Notes under the pieces: model-generated
What the model saw: only the letters and a program-made list of their open reading frames with translations
Database searches by the model: none
What the model was told of the DNA's origin: nothing
Position numbers and translations under genes: made by a program
Shown: piece after piece, positions 1 to 8,532 of the stretch
Numbering within the stretch: the first letter of the stretch is position 1
Layout: each line of letters starts with the position of its first letter
DNA from: JAMCXS01 sp964459065
GTDB taxonomy: Bacteria; Acidobacteriota; Terriglobia; UBA7540
DNA length: 36,406 bases
Reading direction: 5' to 3'
Assembly: GCA_964459065.1 (NCBI GenBank)
Contig: CAYWMN010000003.1
Span: 1-36,406 of the forward strand

Positions 1-13
1 TACAAAATCCAGA

Positions 14-35
14 ATGGCGGTGGAAACACCGCCAT
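14..35 (-). terminator. Perfect hairpin after the aldolase gene, possible terminator
   Basis: A perfect 9-bp inverted repeat (arms 14-22 and 27-35) encloses a 4-base loop. It lies about 26 bases downstream of the stop codon of the minus-strand aldolase gene. On the minus strand it is followed by only a weak T-rich stretch (TTTT interrupted by other bases), so it may be an imperfect intrinsic terminator or a 3' stabilising stem. Confidence 0.4.
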
Positions 36-60
36 CCAAAAAGACGCGTGCAAACAAGCG

Positions 61-978
61 CTACTTGATAACTCCCAGGTTGATGAGCTGCTGCTTGACG
101 CGCGCTTTTTCTGCCGGGGTCGATTCAACGAGCGGCAAGCGGGGAGGACCGACGCGAACTCCCGTCATTTCGATGGCCGACCGGAGCGCGGGGATGGGGT
201 TCACGCCTCCGTCGGGAGGGAAAGATTTGAAGAAGGCGTCGAGCGCCCGGTGAATCTTCTCGGCTTCCTTGATCTTCCCGGCCAGGAACAGTTCGATCAT
301 GTTGCGCATCTTGTCGCCGATCACGTGAGCGCCGCCGCTGACCACGCCGACCGCGCCCTGCGCCAGTCCGCACAGCACCATGATGTCATCGCCGTCGTAG
401 ACGGTGAAGCCGTCCGGAGTGGCCCGCGCGAACTCCGTCATCTGCGTGGGATTGAGTCCCGCTTCGTCCTTGATGCCCACGATGTTTTTGAAGTCCCGCG
501 CCAGGCGTCCCACGGTGTCCGGGTTGATGTTGCCGCCGGTGAAAAGCGGAATATTGTAGAGCACGATCGGCAGACTGGTGTTCTGCGCAATCGTTTTGTA
601 ATGTTGGTAGATTCCTTCCTGCGTGGGCCGGCAAAACAGGGGCCCAATGATCAGAGCGACCTCGTAGCCGAGCTTTTCAGCCTCCTGGGTGAGCAGAACC
701 GCTTCCCGCGTGGAGCCGGCGCCGGTTCCGGCCGCCATAGGTTTTCTGCCCGCAACCGCTTCGCGGGCAAACTTGAACAGCTCGACGCGCTCTTCAAACC
801 GCAGCGTGTTGAACTCGCCGGTCGTCCCCTCAATCAGGAGACTGTCGCAGAAATTGCGTGAAATCAGGTGCTCGATCAGGTCGCCGGTGGCGGGGTAATC
901 GATGTCCTGGTTGTCCTGCTTAAAGGGCGTGACCATGGGGACGATGATTCGTCCCAGCAACTTGCCTACATTTTCCAT
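61..978 (-). CDS. Dihydrodipicolinate synthase / N-acetylneuraminate lyase family aldolase
   Basis: This 305-residue protein has the length and layout of the class I aldolase TIM-barrel family that includes DapA, NanA and several 2-keto-3-deoxy sugar acid aldolases. Visible family marks are the substrate-carboxylate loop GTTGE (about residues 51-55), the conserved tyrosine in LYNIP (Y141) and the Schiff-base lysine in VGIKDE (K170). The start has a good Shine-Dalgarno (AGGAAG) five bases upstream. No lysine-biosynthesis gene lies next to it. The neighbour is an exported hydrolase, so a catabolic role on a keto-acid is as likely as lysine synthesis. The reaction cannot be chosen from sequence alone. 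The family call is firm; the substrate is unknown. Confidence 0.9.
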   Translation of the reverse strand: MENVGKLLGRIIVPMVTPFKQDNQDIDYPATGDLIEHLISRNFCDSLLIEGTTGEFNTLRFEERVELFKFAREAVAGRKPMAAGTGAGSTREAVLLTQEAEKLGYEVALIIGPLFCRPTQEGIYQHYKTIAQNTSLPIVLYNIPLFTGGNINPDTVGRLARDFKNIVGIKDEAGLNPTQMTEFARATPDGFTVYDGDDIMVLCGLAQGAVGVVSGGAHVIGDKMRNMIELFLAGKIKEAEKIHRALDAFFKSFPPDGGVNPIPALRSAIEMTGVRVGPPRLPLVESTPAEKARVKQQLINLGVIK

Positions 979-1192
979 ATTTCTTCCTCGCTTGAGATTT
1001 CAGCCGGAGTTTGCAGAGTCGTTCCCGGCTTCTCCTGTAGTGTACCCTAAAAGCGCTCCGATGATGTGCCGCCCGTCACTCCTGCAGGGTTCGGCCGCGG
1101 CGGCCCCATTAACGTCCCAGGTGCGCCACGGGCATCCCTGGCTCGGACCGTGCCCTGCTTGGGCCGCGATGGGATGATCGACGCAACGAGCC

Positions 1193-2971
1193 TTAGCGCG
1201 GCATCACGGGCAGCACCAGCTCCGACGGATGCGCGCTATCGTGATAGATCACGTTGGTCGCCTTGACCGTGTGCGTCGCAAATTCCGGTTCGGCGCCCGT
1301 GTTGGGATTGCGGTCAAAGCGGGGAAAGTTGCTGCTGGAAACTTCCAGCCGCAGTCGATGCCCGGCTTTGAAAACATTGCTGGTGGACCACAGATCGATT
1401 GTGAACTTGTAGACGTGGCCGGGATTCATGAACTCCGGCTTGACCTGGGAGTCCCGGTAGCGCGCGCGAAGGATGCCTTCGGTCAGGTTCTGCGCAAATC
1501 CATTGGGCCACACATCCACCAGTTTCCCGGTAAAATCCGTATCCACCGCCGAGGAGCTGGCATAAAGGATCAGCTTGACGTGGCCCGTCACTTCGAAATC
1601 GTGTTTGAATGCCGGGGTGGTATAGACCAAAACATCGGGCCGGGCCTCATCGGGACGTTGATCAACCGCCCCGGCCGGGACCTCGCTGGGATTGCAGCAG
1701 AGCGGTCCACCCAGCGTGGGCACGGGATTTTTGGGATCGTAGACGAACTGATCAGAGTGCTCGGAATTTGGCGGCGTTGTGGAAAGGCTGCCATCGCCCG
1801 TCATCCGGTTCGCCTTGCCGCCGGAATGGAGAAAGTATTCGGTGCTTTTTGCCTGCGCGGGAGGCCAGCTGTTTGCTTCGCGCCATTGATTGATGCCCAT
1901 CACAAAATACTTGACGGGCTTCTCGTTTTCAATTCCGTTGTCGATCCCTTTCAGGAGATGGTCGTACCAGCGGAACTGGAGAGCATTAAAATTGACCACT
2001 GACTGCGGCCCAAAATCGACGCTGCCGACCTTCTCGCCCATGCCGGCGTGTCCACCCACAATGACGAGCAAACGCTGGCCGTTGCGCGCGGCCTCGGTGC
2101 CGCCGTGAGCTTTGATGCCCTGGTAGTTGTTCAGCGCTCCGCCCTGGAAAAGGTCGTACCAGCCGGCGACGATGTAGGCTGGAACCTTGATGTCGGAGTA
2201 ATGGTCCTCAATTGACCAACGCTTCCAATAAGCGTCAAAGCTGGGGTGCTTGAGCCAGTCGATAAAGTACGGCGCGAGGGTTCTGAGCCCGGCGGGGCCG
2301 ATCGTGTCACCCGGAAAGTTGAACAGGGAAAACTGGCTGAGCGGCAGCGCCCAGATCCCTTCTTTGGCGTTGGCTCTGGCGCTAACGTGCCGGTGGAGAG
2401 TATCTTCAGCAAGCCCTGAAGTCCAGGACTCGTTGAACCACTGTTCGAACGCGCCGCCCTGGTAGGTCCAGCCGTTATGATAATTGGATGCGGTGACAAT
2501 GGGGAAAATGCCCGCCAGGTGCGGCGGATGTGCAATGGCCGCGAGCATTTGCGTGGCGCCGACGTAGGAACCGCCGATCATGCCGACTTTGCCATTTGAA
2601 TACGGCAGTTTTGCCGCCCACTCCACGGTATCGTAGCCATCCAGGGATTCGTACTTGAAGGGGTACCACTTGCCCCGCGAGGTGTAACGGCCCCGAACGT
2701 CCTGAATGATGGCCACGTAGCCGCGCTCGGCCGCCTTGACTCCGAAGGTGAGCCCGTTATCTTTGTTGTAAGGCGTTCGCTCAAGCAGGACCGGAAATTT
2801 GCCGGGCGCGTCGGGCCGGTAAACGTCCGCTTTCAGCACCACGCCATCGCGCATCGTGGCCGGCACGTTGCGCTGGATGATGACCTGGTAGCGCTGAGCG
2901 GCGCAAACTGGAATCGCCGCCAAAACAAGTGCCGCTAGAGTCCCGTAAAAGCAAACCAGGTGTCGTTTCAT
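1193..2971 (-). CDS. Exported CocE/NonD family serine hydrolase (X-Pro dipeptidyl-peptidase S15-like)
   Basis: The 592-residue protein begins with a basic and hydrophobic signal peptide (roughly residues 1-25, ending near VCA-AQ), so it probably acts in the periplasm or outside. The catalytic alpha/beta-hydrolase domain carries the nucleophile motif GGSYVG (S135), an aspartate in VAGWYDL (D273) and a histidine in VGGHAG (H308). The C-terminal part, from about residue 400, matches the jelly-roll domain found in cocaine esterase and X-Pro dipeptidyl-peptidases. Family members cleave esters, acylated antibiotics or proline peptides; the substrate here is not predictable. A start 12 bases further upstream (2983) is possible, but GGAG before 2971 favours the shorter form. 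Confidence 0.9.
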   Translation of the reverse strand: MKRHLVCFYGTLAALVLAAIPVCAAQRYQVIIQRNVPATMRDGVVLKADVYRPDAPGKFPVLLERTPYNKDNGLTFGVKAAERGYVAIIQDVRGRYTSRGKWYPFKYESLDGYDTVEWAAKLPYSNGKVGMIGGSYVGATQMLAAIAHPPHLAGIFPIVTASNYHNGWTYQGGAFEQWFNESWTSGLAEDTLHRHVSARANAKEGIWALPLSQFSLFNFPGDTIGPAGLRTLAPYFIDWLKHPSFDAYWKRWSIEDHYSDIKVPAYIVAGWYDLFQGGALNNYQGIKAHGGTEAARNGQRLLVIVGGHAGMGEKVGSVDFGPQSVVNFNALQFRWYDHLLKGIDNGIENEKPVKYFVMGINQWREANSWPPAQAKSTEYFLHSGGKANRMTGDGSLSTTPPNSEHSDQFVYDPKNPVPTLGGPLCCNPSEVPAGAVDQRPDEARPDVLVYTTPAFKHDFEVTGHVKLILYASSSAVDTDFTGKLVDVWPNGFAQNLTEGILRARYRDSQVKPEFMNPGHVYKFTIDLWSTSNVFKAGHRLRLEVSSSNFPRFDRNPNTGAEPEFATHTVKATNVIYHDSAHPSELVLPVMPR

Positions 2972-3127
2972 GCCACGCTCCATAAAGGTAAGAGACCCGT
3001 AAAGCCCACCATGGTATGCGCGCTCCGCCTGAATAGCAAGCTTTCCGCGCGTTTGGGCGGCAAACGGTTTTCAGACGACGCGGAAATGGTCAAGCTGCGC
3101 GCGGCGCCGCCAGCCGCTGTTGAACTG

Positions 3128-3538
3128 TCATTTTTGATCTACAGAATTCCCGGGCAGAAGCTTGACCAGCCTCAAACCGTTTGCTTCACAAAAGCTTGCG
3201 TCGCAACAGGCCAAATCAGAGGGAGGTTGAATCAAGAACTTCCCTGAAGCTTCAAGTTGAGTCTCGCCCGGCGATGGGGACAGGATCGATTCCGGCTTAT
3301 CCCTTGAGCCCTCAACAATAAACTCCAGGCGGTCCGGATAAGCGACGGTCTCGACCGACAGCATGGTTTCCGCCTCGCCGGCGCACGGCTGGCGGATCGC
3401 GTTGCGGGCCGCTTCCTCAATCCCCCGAGCAAGGCGATCCGCTTCCGAGTCAGGAATGCCGTGCCCCCGCGCTTCGATCGCTAAAGCACCACGAAGAATG
3501 GGCAGGAGTTTCGGATCGCAGCTGATCGCAATCTTCAT
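3128..3538 (-). CDS. Possible degenerate anti-sigma-factor / HATPase-like protein
   Basis: This 136-residue ORF has a weak resemblance to RsbW-type anti-sigma kinases. It starts with a short beta strand and a helix, then has a segment EEAARNAI (about residues 46-53) resembling the N-box where Glu and Asn bind Mg-ATP. A region reading D-R-L-E-F-I-V-E follows, where the beta strand before the G1 box would be. The expected D-x-G-x-G box is not seen, so ATP binding is doubtful. The C-terminal third is cysteine-containing and unlike the family. It lies downstream of the zinc-ribbon gene on the same strand. No strong Shine-Dalgarno is present, and the coding call itself is moderate. Confidence 0.5.
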   Translation of the reverse strand: MKIAISCDPKLLPILRGALAIEARGHGIPDSEADRLARGIEEAARNAIRQPCAGEAETMLSVETVAYPDRLEFIVEGSRDKPESILSPSPGETQLEASGKFLIQPPSDLACCDASFCEANGLRLVKLLPGNSVDQK

Positions 3539-3646
3539 CGCTCATGACGGCTTGCCGGAGGCAAGGTCGAACCAGCCGGCGAACTCGTTGACTTTCCGCG
3601 TGCCGCCGGACCTTACCGGCAATCAACGGACCGAAGCCGCGTCGGC

Positions 3647-3823
3647 CTAAACCGCATCCTGCGTCTTGTAATCGCAGGCTTCGCGGCAATCAAAGCAATA
3701 GTACTGTCCGTCTTCGGTCAACCGCACACCATAATCTGCGTGGCAAAGCGCACAGTATTTGTCACAATTACAACGATCTTCCGGCTGCCCACAGGAGTAA
3801 CAGTGGAATATCTTCGGCGCCAT
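3647..3823 (-). CDS. Small cysteine-rich zinc-ribbon protein
   Basis: The 58-residue product has nine cysteines (C8, C11, C18, C20, C24, C27, C43, C46, C50), arranged as CxxC, CxC, CxxC, CxxC pairs with a short beta hairpin between C27 and C43. This suggests two interleaved zinc sites. I chose the start at 3823 because a purine-rich Shine-Dalgarno (GGAAGG) sits about ten bases upstream. A longer form from 3862 would add 13 residues without the zinc pattern. The gene is divergent from gcvT and upstream of the anti-sigma-like ORF. The function is unknown; zinc binding is inferred from the cysteine pattern. Confidence 0.7.
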   Translation of the reverse strand: MAPKIFHCYSCGQPEDRCNCDKYCALCHADYGVRLTEDGQYYCFDCREACDYKTQDAV

Positions 3824-3921
3824 CCGACAGGCCTTCCTTTCCCCCCGCTCACTGCACGCCACTTTTTCTTACCCCATTCTTAGCCAAGCCTCCGGCAAAA
3901 GCAAGGCTTCTGAGCAGTGCC

Positions 3922-3951
3922 TTGACCCCTTTCCTCCGCCAGTGTTACGCT
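3922..3951 (+). promoter_or_regulatory. Candidate sigma-70 promoter of the glycine cleavage operon
   Basis: A TTGACC -35 box (3922-3927) and a TACGCT -10 box (3946-3951) are 18 bases apart, and a TG at -15/-14 makes an extended -10. This would start transcription near 3958, about 38 bases before the gcvT start. No glycine riboswitch can fit in so short a leader. Assigned by eye. Confidence 0.45.
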
Positions 3952-3995
3952 CCATAGTTCACCATCACTGAGGGCTTAAAACCAGGAGAACCAGC

Positions 3996-5111
3996 TTGGC
4001 CACCCCTGAATCGAGCGGGGCAAAGCGCACCGCACTCTACGCAATCCACAAGGCCGCCGGCGCCAGGATGACCGAGTTCGGCGGCTGGGAAATGCCCATT
4101 GAATACGCGGGCATCACCCGGGAACATCTGGCGGTTCGCAAGGCCGCCGGACTGTTCGACGTCAGCCATATGGGTGAAATCTCCGTGCGGGGTCCGCAAG
4201 CGCTCGCCCTGCTTCAAGAGCTTACATCGAATGACGTCTCGCGGCTGAAGGTCTTTCAGGCCCAATATTCCGCCTTGATGTATCCGGAAGGAAGCGCTAT
4301 TGATGATTGCGTGGTTCACCGGCTGGGCGAAGACGAGTATTTCATCTGCGTGAATGCCGCCAACACCGATCAAGATTTTGAGTGGATCGCCGCACATAAC
4401 CGCTTCGGGGCGGAAATTCAAAACGTATCGCCGGAATATTCACAGCTCGCTCTGCAAGGGCCTCGCGCGGCAGCCATTCTGAGCAAAGTGAGCGATTTCG
4501 ACATCTCCTCGCTCCGCTATTACTGGTGCGGCCGCGCTGAATGCTGCGGCGTCCAGGGACTTCTGGCCAGGACGGGATACACCGGCGAGGACGGATTCGA
4601 GTTTTACTTTGCGCCCGAGCACTCCGAGCGGGTCTGGCGAGCGCTGATCGAGGCCGGACGCGACGAGGGGCTTGAACCCATCGGCCTGGGAGCGCGCAAT
4701 ACGCTGCGGCTGGAAGCGGCCTACCCTCTTTATGGACATGAGCTGGACCGGGATACAACGCTCCTTGAGGCCAATCTGGGCTGGATCTGCAAGCTGGAAA
4801 AGGGCGAGTTCCTGGGCAAGGACGTCCTCGAAAAACAGCGCCGGGAAGGCGTTCGCAAAAAACTGGTGGGCTTTGAAATGCTCGAGCCTGGAATCGCGCG
4901 CGACGGCTACCCGGTGTGGATGGAAGGCGAAAAGGTGGGCCAGGTCACCAGCGGCTCCCCGGCTCCGTTCTTGAAAAAGAATCTCGGGCTTGCTTATGTG
5001 CCCCCGGCGGCCGCCGGCGCCGGACGGGAAATGGAGATCGAAATCCGAACCCGTCAGGTGCGCGCCCGCCAGGTTCCGCTACCTTTTTACAAGCGTCCCA
5101 AGTTAGGATAG
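3996..5111 (+). CDS. gcvT: Glycine cleavage system T protein (aminomethyltransferase)
   Basis: GcvT transfers the methylene group from the aminomethyl-lipoyl arm of GcvH to tetrahydrofolate, releasing ammonia. The 371-residue length is typical. Visible marks include the N-terminal FGGWEMPIEY, the DVSHMGE segment around residues 55-61, the folate-site aspartates in AIDDCVV (103-104), GYTGEDGFEFY in the middle, and a C-terminal barrel domain ending in LPFYKRP. The start is a TTG with an AGGAG Shine-Dalgarno about eight bases upstream; there is no closer ATG. It is the first gene of the gcvT-H-PA-PB operon, so its product acts with the next three. Highly confident. Confidence 0.97.
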   Translation: MATPESSGAKRTALYAIHKAAGARMTEFGGWEMPIEYAGITREHLAVRKAAGLFDVSHMGEISVRGPQALALLQELTSNDVSRLKVFQAQYSALMYPEGSAIDDCVVHRLGEDEYFICVNAANTDQDFEWIAAHNRFGAEIQNVSPEYSQLALQGPRAAAILSKVSDFDISSLRYYWCGRAECCGVQGLLARTGYTGEDGFEFYFAPEHSERVWRALIEAGRDEGLEPIGLGARNTLRLEAAYPLYGHELDRDTTLLEANLGWICKLEKGEFLGKDVLEKQRREGVRKKLVGFEMLEPGIARDGYPVWMEGEKVGQVTSGSPAPFLKKNLGLAYVPPAAAGAGREMEIEIRTRQVRARQVPLPFYKRPKLG

Positions 5112-5126
5112 GGATATAGTTTTATA

Positions 5127-5158
5127 GGGTCCGGCAAAGGGGTGAAACGCCGGGGCCC
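5127..5158 (+). other. GC-rich hairpin in the gcvT-gcvH spacer
   Basis: Arms 5127-5135 and 5149-5158 pair (GGGTCCGGC with GCCGGGGCCC, one bulge and one wobble) between gcvT and gcvH. No T-run follows, so termination is unlikely. It could tune transcript processing or the relative expression of gcvT and gcvH. This is weak evidence. Confidence 0.3.
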
Positions 5159-5189
5159 GGACAATCAATCCTATCGGAGAGTGGTTCCC

Positions 5190-5579
5190 ATGTATCCTGA
5201 CGAATTTCAATACACCAAAGACCATGAGTGGATTCAGGTGGACGAAGACACTGGAACGATCGGAATTACCGACCACGCCCAGCAGGAACTGGGCGACATC
5301 GTCTTTGTGGAACTCCCGAAGGTGGGAGATCCAGTGGCGGCATCGGAAAACTTCGGAACCGTCGAGTCCGTCAAAGCCGTTTCGGAAGTCTACTCTCCGG
5401 TGAGCGGCGAGGTGACCGCCGTCAACGTGAAACTCCAAAACCATCCGGAAATCCTGAATACCGACCCTCACGGATCGGCCTGGCTGGTTCGGGTGCGTTT
5501 GTCAGACCCGAAGGAAATTGAAAACCTGATGTCCGCTGAGGAATACGAGGCTTACATCCGGGAGGATAAGGCCGACTGA
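5190..5579 (+). CDS. gcvH: Glycine cleavage system H protein (lipoyl carrier)
   Basis: GcvH carries the aminomethyl intermediate on a lipoyl group between the P, T and L proteins. The 129-residue product is a standard single lipoyl domain. It has an N-terminal YTKDHEW, a GITDHAQQELGDIV segment, and the lipoylated lysine K62 in ESVKAVS, followed by PVSGEV. A longer reading frame begins at 5142, but the ATG at 5190 is preceded by a GGAGAG Shine-Dalgarno and begins right at the conserved domain. The stop TGA overlaps the next ATG (TGATG), so gcvPA is probably translationally coupled. Confidence 0.97.
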   Translation: MYPDEFQYTKDHEWIQVDEDTGTIGITDHAQQELGDIVFVELPKVGDPVAASENFGTVESVKAVSEVYSPVSGEVTAVNVKLQNHPEILNTDPHGSAWLVRVRLSDPKEIENLMSAEEYEAYIREDKAD

Positions 5580-6976
5580 TGCGTTATCTCCCAAACTCCC
5601 CGGGCAGCCGGGCTCAAATGCTGCGCACGATCGGCCACCGTTCGGTCGAAGAACTCTTTTCTCAGATTCCCCGGGAAATTCGATTTCAGGGCAGGCTCAA
5701 TCTGCCCGGCCCGCTTTCAGAACAGGAAATCCTGGATTTCTTCCAGCAGGCAGCCCGCCGGAGCAGCCGCGAATACGCTTCCCTGCTGGGCGCGGGAGCC
5801 TACTCCCACTACCGGCCGGCCGCCGTGGATGCCATGCTTTCCCGAAGCGAGTTCTTCACGGCCTACACGCCCTATCAGGCGGAGTTGGCGCAGGGAACCC
5901 TGCAGGCGATGTTTGAGTTCCAGACTCTGATGGCTCAGCTCACCGGCATGGAAATCTCCAACGCCTCGCTCTACGACGGGTCCACGGCCACGACCGAAGC
6001 CGTCCTGATGGCGATGCGGCTCACGCGGCGCAACCGCGTGGTGGTGGCCAGAACCGTTCACCCCGAGTACCGCGAAGTGATGGCGACTTACGTCCGCCAT
6101 CTGCAAACCGAAATCGTCGAAGTGCCCTACGCCGCCTCCGGGCAAATCAACCGCGAGGAACTCGAACAGGCCCTCAACCAGGAAACGGCTGCCGTGGTGA
6201 TCCAATCGCCCAATTTCTTTGGGACGATTGAGGCCTGCGAGGAAGTTGCAGAGAGGGTCCACCAAAAAGGCGCTCTGCTGATTGCCGCCATCCCGGAGCC
6301 GCTTTCACTGGGGATTATCAAACCGCCGAGCGCCGCCGACATTGTTGCGGGCGAAGCGCAGTCGTTCGGCGTTCCGGTCGCTTTCGGAGGACCGTACGTG
6401 GGCTTCCTGGCGACCCACAAGAAGTTCGTGCGGCAAATGCCGGGGCGACTGGTCGGGCAGACGGTTGACACCCAGGGCCGGCGGGGTTTTGTCCTGACCC
6501 TTGCCACCCGCGAGCAGCATATCCGGCGGGAAAAAGCCACCTCCAATATTTGCACCAACCAATCCTTATGCGCGCTGGCCGCCACCATTTACCTCTGCCT
6601 GCTCGGCAAACAGGGGCTGAAAGCTCTTGCCGGGCAGAATTTGGCCCGGGCCCATTACGCGGCCCGGCAACTCCAGGCGGTTTCGGGCACCGAGATCCCA
6701 TTCTCCGCACCCTACTTCAATGAGTTCGTGGTTCGTTTTCCGGGCGAAGCGGAAAAGCTTCTCGATGAACTGCGCCGGGAAAAAATCCTGGGCGGTGTAA
6801 GTTTGGGACGGTTCTACCCCGAACTCGAAAATCATCTTCTGGTGTGCGTCACCGAAACCACCAGCAAGGCCACCCTCGACCGCATGACGCAGGTCTATGA
6901 ACGATTCGCAAACCGCGAAGAAACAGGCCATGGCGCCCAGGCAGCACCCCAAGCCGTAGGGCAGGAGAGATCATGA
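5579..6976 (+). CDS. gcvPA: Glycine dehydrogenase (decarboxylating) subunit 1, split P protein
   Basis: This is the N-terminal half of the glycine-decarboxylating P protein. Together with GcvPB it decarboxylates glycine and loads the aminomethyl group on GcvH. The 465-residue length and the opening YLPNSP / VEELFSQIP region are typical. So are the segment SLYDGSTATTEA near residues 127-138 and the stretch RREKATSNICTNQSL around residues 317-331. The subunit has a PLP-transferase fold but lacks the catalytic lysine, which lies in subunit 2. It overlaps gcvH at its start and gcvPB at its end (ATGA). The last roughly 20 residues are a low-complexity tail. Confidence 0.97.
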   Translation: MRYLPNSPGSRAQMLRTIGHRSVEELFSQIPREIRFQGRLNLPGPLSEQEILDFFQQAARRSSREYASLLGAGAYSHYRPAAVDAMLSRSEFFTAYTPYQAELAQGTLQAMFEFQTLMAQLTGMEISNASLYDGSTATTEAVLMAMRLTRRNRVVVARTVHPEYREVMATYVRHLQTEIVEVPYAASGQINREELEQALNQETAAVVIQSPNFFGTIEACEEVAERVHQKGALLIAAIPEPLSLGIIKPPSAADIVAGEAQSFGVPVAFGGPYVGFLATHKKFVRQMPGRLVGQTVDTQGRRGFVLTLATREQHIRREKATSNICTNQSLCALAATIYLCLLGKQGLKALAGQNLARAHYAARQLQAVSGTEIPFSAPYFNEFVVRFPGEAEKLLDELRREKILGGVSLGRFYPELENHLLVCVTETTSKATLDRMTQVYERFANREETGHGAQAAPQAVGQERS

Positions 6977-8460
6977 AGGACCCGATCCGGCATGCCCGGA
7001 CCCACGTCACCCGCAATGAAGAGTTGATTTTTGAGAGAAGCTCGCACGGCAAGAGCGGCGTCGACTTGCCGGCCCTGGACGTCGACTCGGGCTCGGCCTC
7101 GGAAATGCTCGGCGACAAATTCTACCGCGATGAAATCCCGGGCTTCCCGGAAGTCTCAGAGCTTGAAGTCATTCGCCACTTTACGCGCCTCTCCACCTGG
7201 AATTACGGCGTCGATACGGGGCTTTACCCGCTGGGCTCCTGCACGATGAAATACAATCCCCGGATCAACGAGGTGGTGGCGCGGATCGAGGGCCTGGCAA
7301 CCGACCACCCCTATTCGCCGCCGGAGCTTGTGCAAGGCTCGCTGGGAGTCCTCTACGAAACGGCGCGCTGCCTGAAAGAAATTACCGGGATGGACGCCGT
7401 TTCACTGCAACCGGCGGCCGGCGCCCAGGGCGAGTTGGCGGGAATCCTGATGATTCAAGCCTGCCTGGCGGATCGCGGCAATCCCCGCAAATATATTCTG
7501 ATTCCGGATTCGGCCCACGGCACCAACCCGGCAAGCGTCACCACCTCCGGCTACCAGGTTCGGCCCCTGAAGTCGGATGCGCACGGCTCGATCGATCTGG
7601 CCGAGCTGGACCGGGCCATGACCGAGGAAGTGGCCGGTCTGATGCTGACCAATCCCAATACGCTGGGGATTTTTGAAGTCCGGATTCGCGAAATCTGCGA
7701 CCTGGTCCACGAGCGGGGCGGCCTGGTTTACATGGACGGCGCCAACATGAATGCGCTGGTGGGCGTGGCGCGCCCGGCCGACTTTGGCGTGGACGTGATG
7801 CACCTGAACCTGCACAAGACATTCACAACGCCTCATGGCGGAGGAGGCCCCGGCTCCGGACCGGTCGCCGTGCGCGAATTCCTGGAGCCCTACCTTCCTT
7901 CACCCACGGTTGAGCGCGCCAGCGATGGCACCTACCGGCTGAATGACAATCGGCCGAAAACGATCGGCCGCGTGCGCGCCTTCTATGGAAATTTCGGGAT
8001 GGCCGTGCGGGCGCTCGCTTACATTCTGGCCAACGGAAGCGAGGGCCTGCTGCAGACCACTCAGGACGCCGTGCTCAACGCCAACTACGTCATGCAACAA
8101 CTGAGGGACGTCTACGATCTTCCTTACGACGAACCCTGTATGCACGAATGCGTGCTTTCGGACCGCCGCCAGGCCGTGCGCGGCGTCCACACCGGTGACA
8201 TCGCCAAGCGCCTGATCGATTACGGGTTTCACCCCTACACGACGGCATTCCCGCTGATCGTGCCGGGAGCGCTGATGATCGAGCCCACGGAAAGCGCCAG
8301 CCTGGAAGAGCTCGACGAGTTTATTGAAGCCCTGCGGGCCGTGGCGGAAGAAATTGAGGAAGACCCCGAGTTCGTCCTGAAAGCGCCGCACTCGACTCGC
8401 ATCAGCCGCCTGGACGAGGCCACGGCAGCCCGCCGGCCGGTTCTGCGCTGGGAAGAATAG
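6973..8460 (+). CDS. gcvPB: Glycine dehydrogenase (decarboxylating) subunit 2, split P protein
   Basis: This is the PLP-binding half of the glycine decarboxylase. The 495-residue protein has the conserved LGSCTMKYNP (about residues 87-96), the PDSAHGTNPAS segment (178-188), DGANMNALVG (255-264) and the PLP lysine K282 in LNLHKTF, followed by the glycine-rich loop PHGGGGPGSGP. With GcvPA it forms the heterodimeric split P protein common outside enteric bacteria. It is the last recognised gene of the gcv operon. No lpd (L protein) gene is in the window, so the shared lipoamide dehydrogenase must be encoded elsewhere. Confidence 0.97.
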   Translation: MKDPIRHARTHVTRNEELIFERSSHGKSGVDLPALDVDSGSASEMLGDKFYRDEIPGFPEVSELEVIRHFTRLSTWNYGVDTGLYPLGSCTMKYNPRINEVVARIEGLATDHPYSPPELVQGSLGVLYETARCLKEITGMDAVSLQPAAGAQGELAGILMIQACLADRGNPRKYILIPDSAHGTNPASVTTSGYQVRPLKSDAHGSIDLAELDRAMTEEVAGLMLTNPNTLGIFEVRIREICDLVHERGGLVYMDGANMNALVGVARPADFGVDVMHLNLHKTFTTPHGGGGPGSGPVAVREFLEPYLPSPTVERASDGTYRLNDNRPKTIGRVRAFYGNFGMAVRALAYILANGSEGLLQTTQDAVLNANYVMQQLRDVYDLPYDEPCMHECVLSDRRQAVRGVHTGDIAKRLIDYGFHPYTTAFPLIVPGALMIEPTESASLEELDEFIEALRAVAEEIEEDPEFVLKAPHSTRISRLDEATAARRPVLRWEE

Positions 8461-8532
8461 GCAGCGGAATTTTCGTGGACACCGCGCCGCTTTCCCCCAA
8501 TCTCAGCGATTCGGTCAACCAGACGATTTCCG

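Noticed and set aside
3952..3995. Glycine riboswitch before gcvT
   Set aside because: The leader between the candidate promoter and the start is only about 45 bases, far too short for a glycine riboswitch, and no such fold was seen.
5717..6265. Antisense frames of 130-180 codons opposite gcvPA, gcvPB and smc
   Set aside because: They are complements of strongly conserved genes in a GC-rich genome, which commonly produces long antisense open frames.
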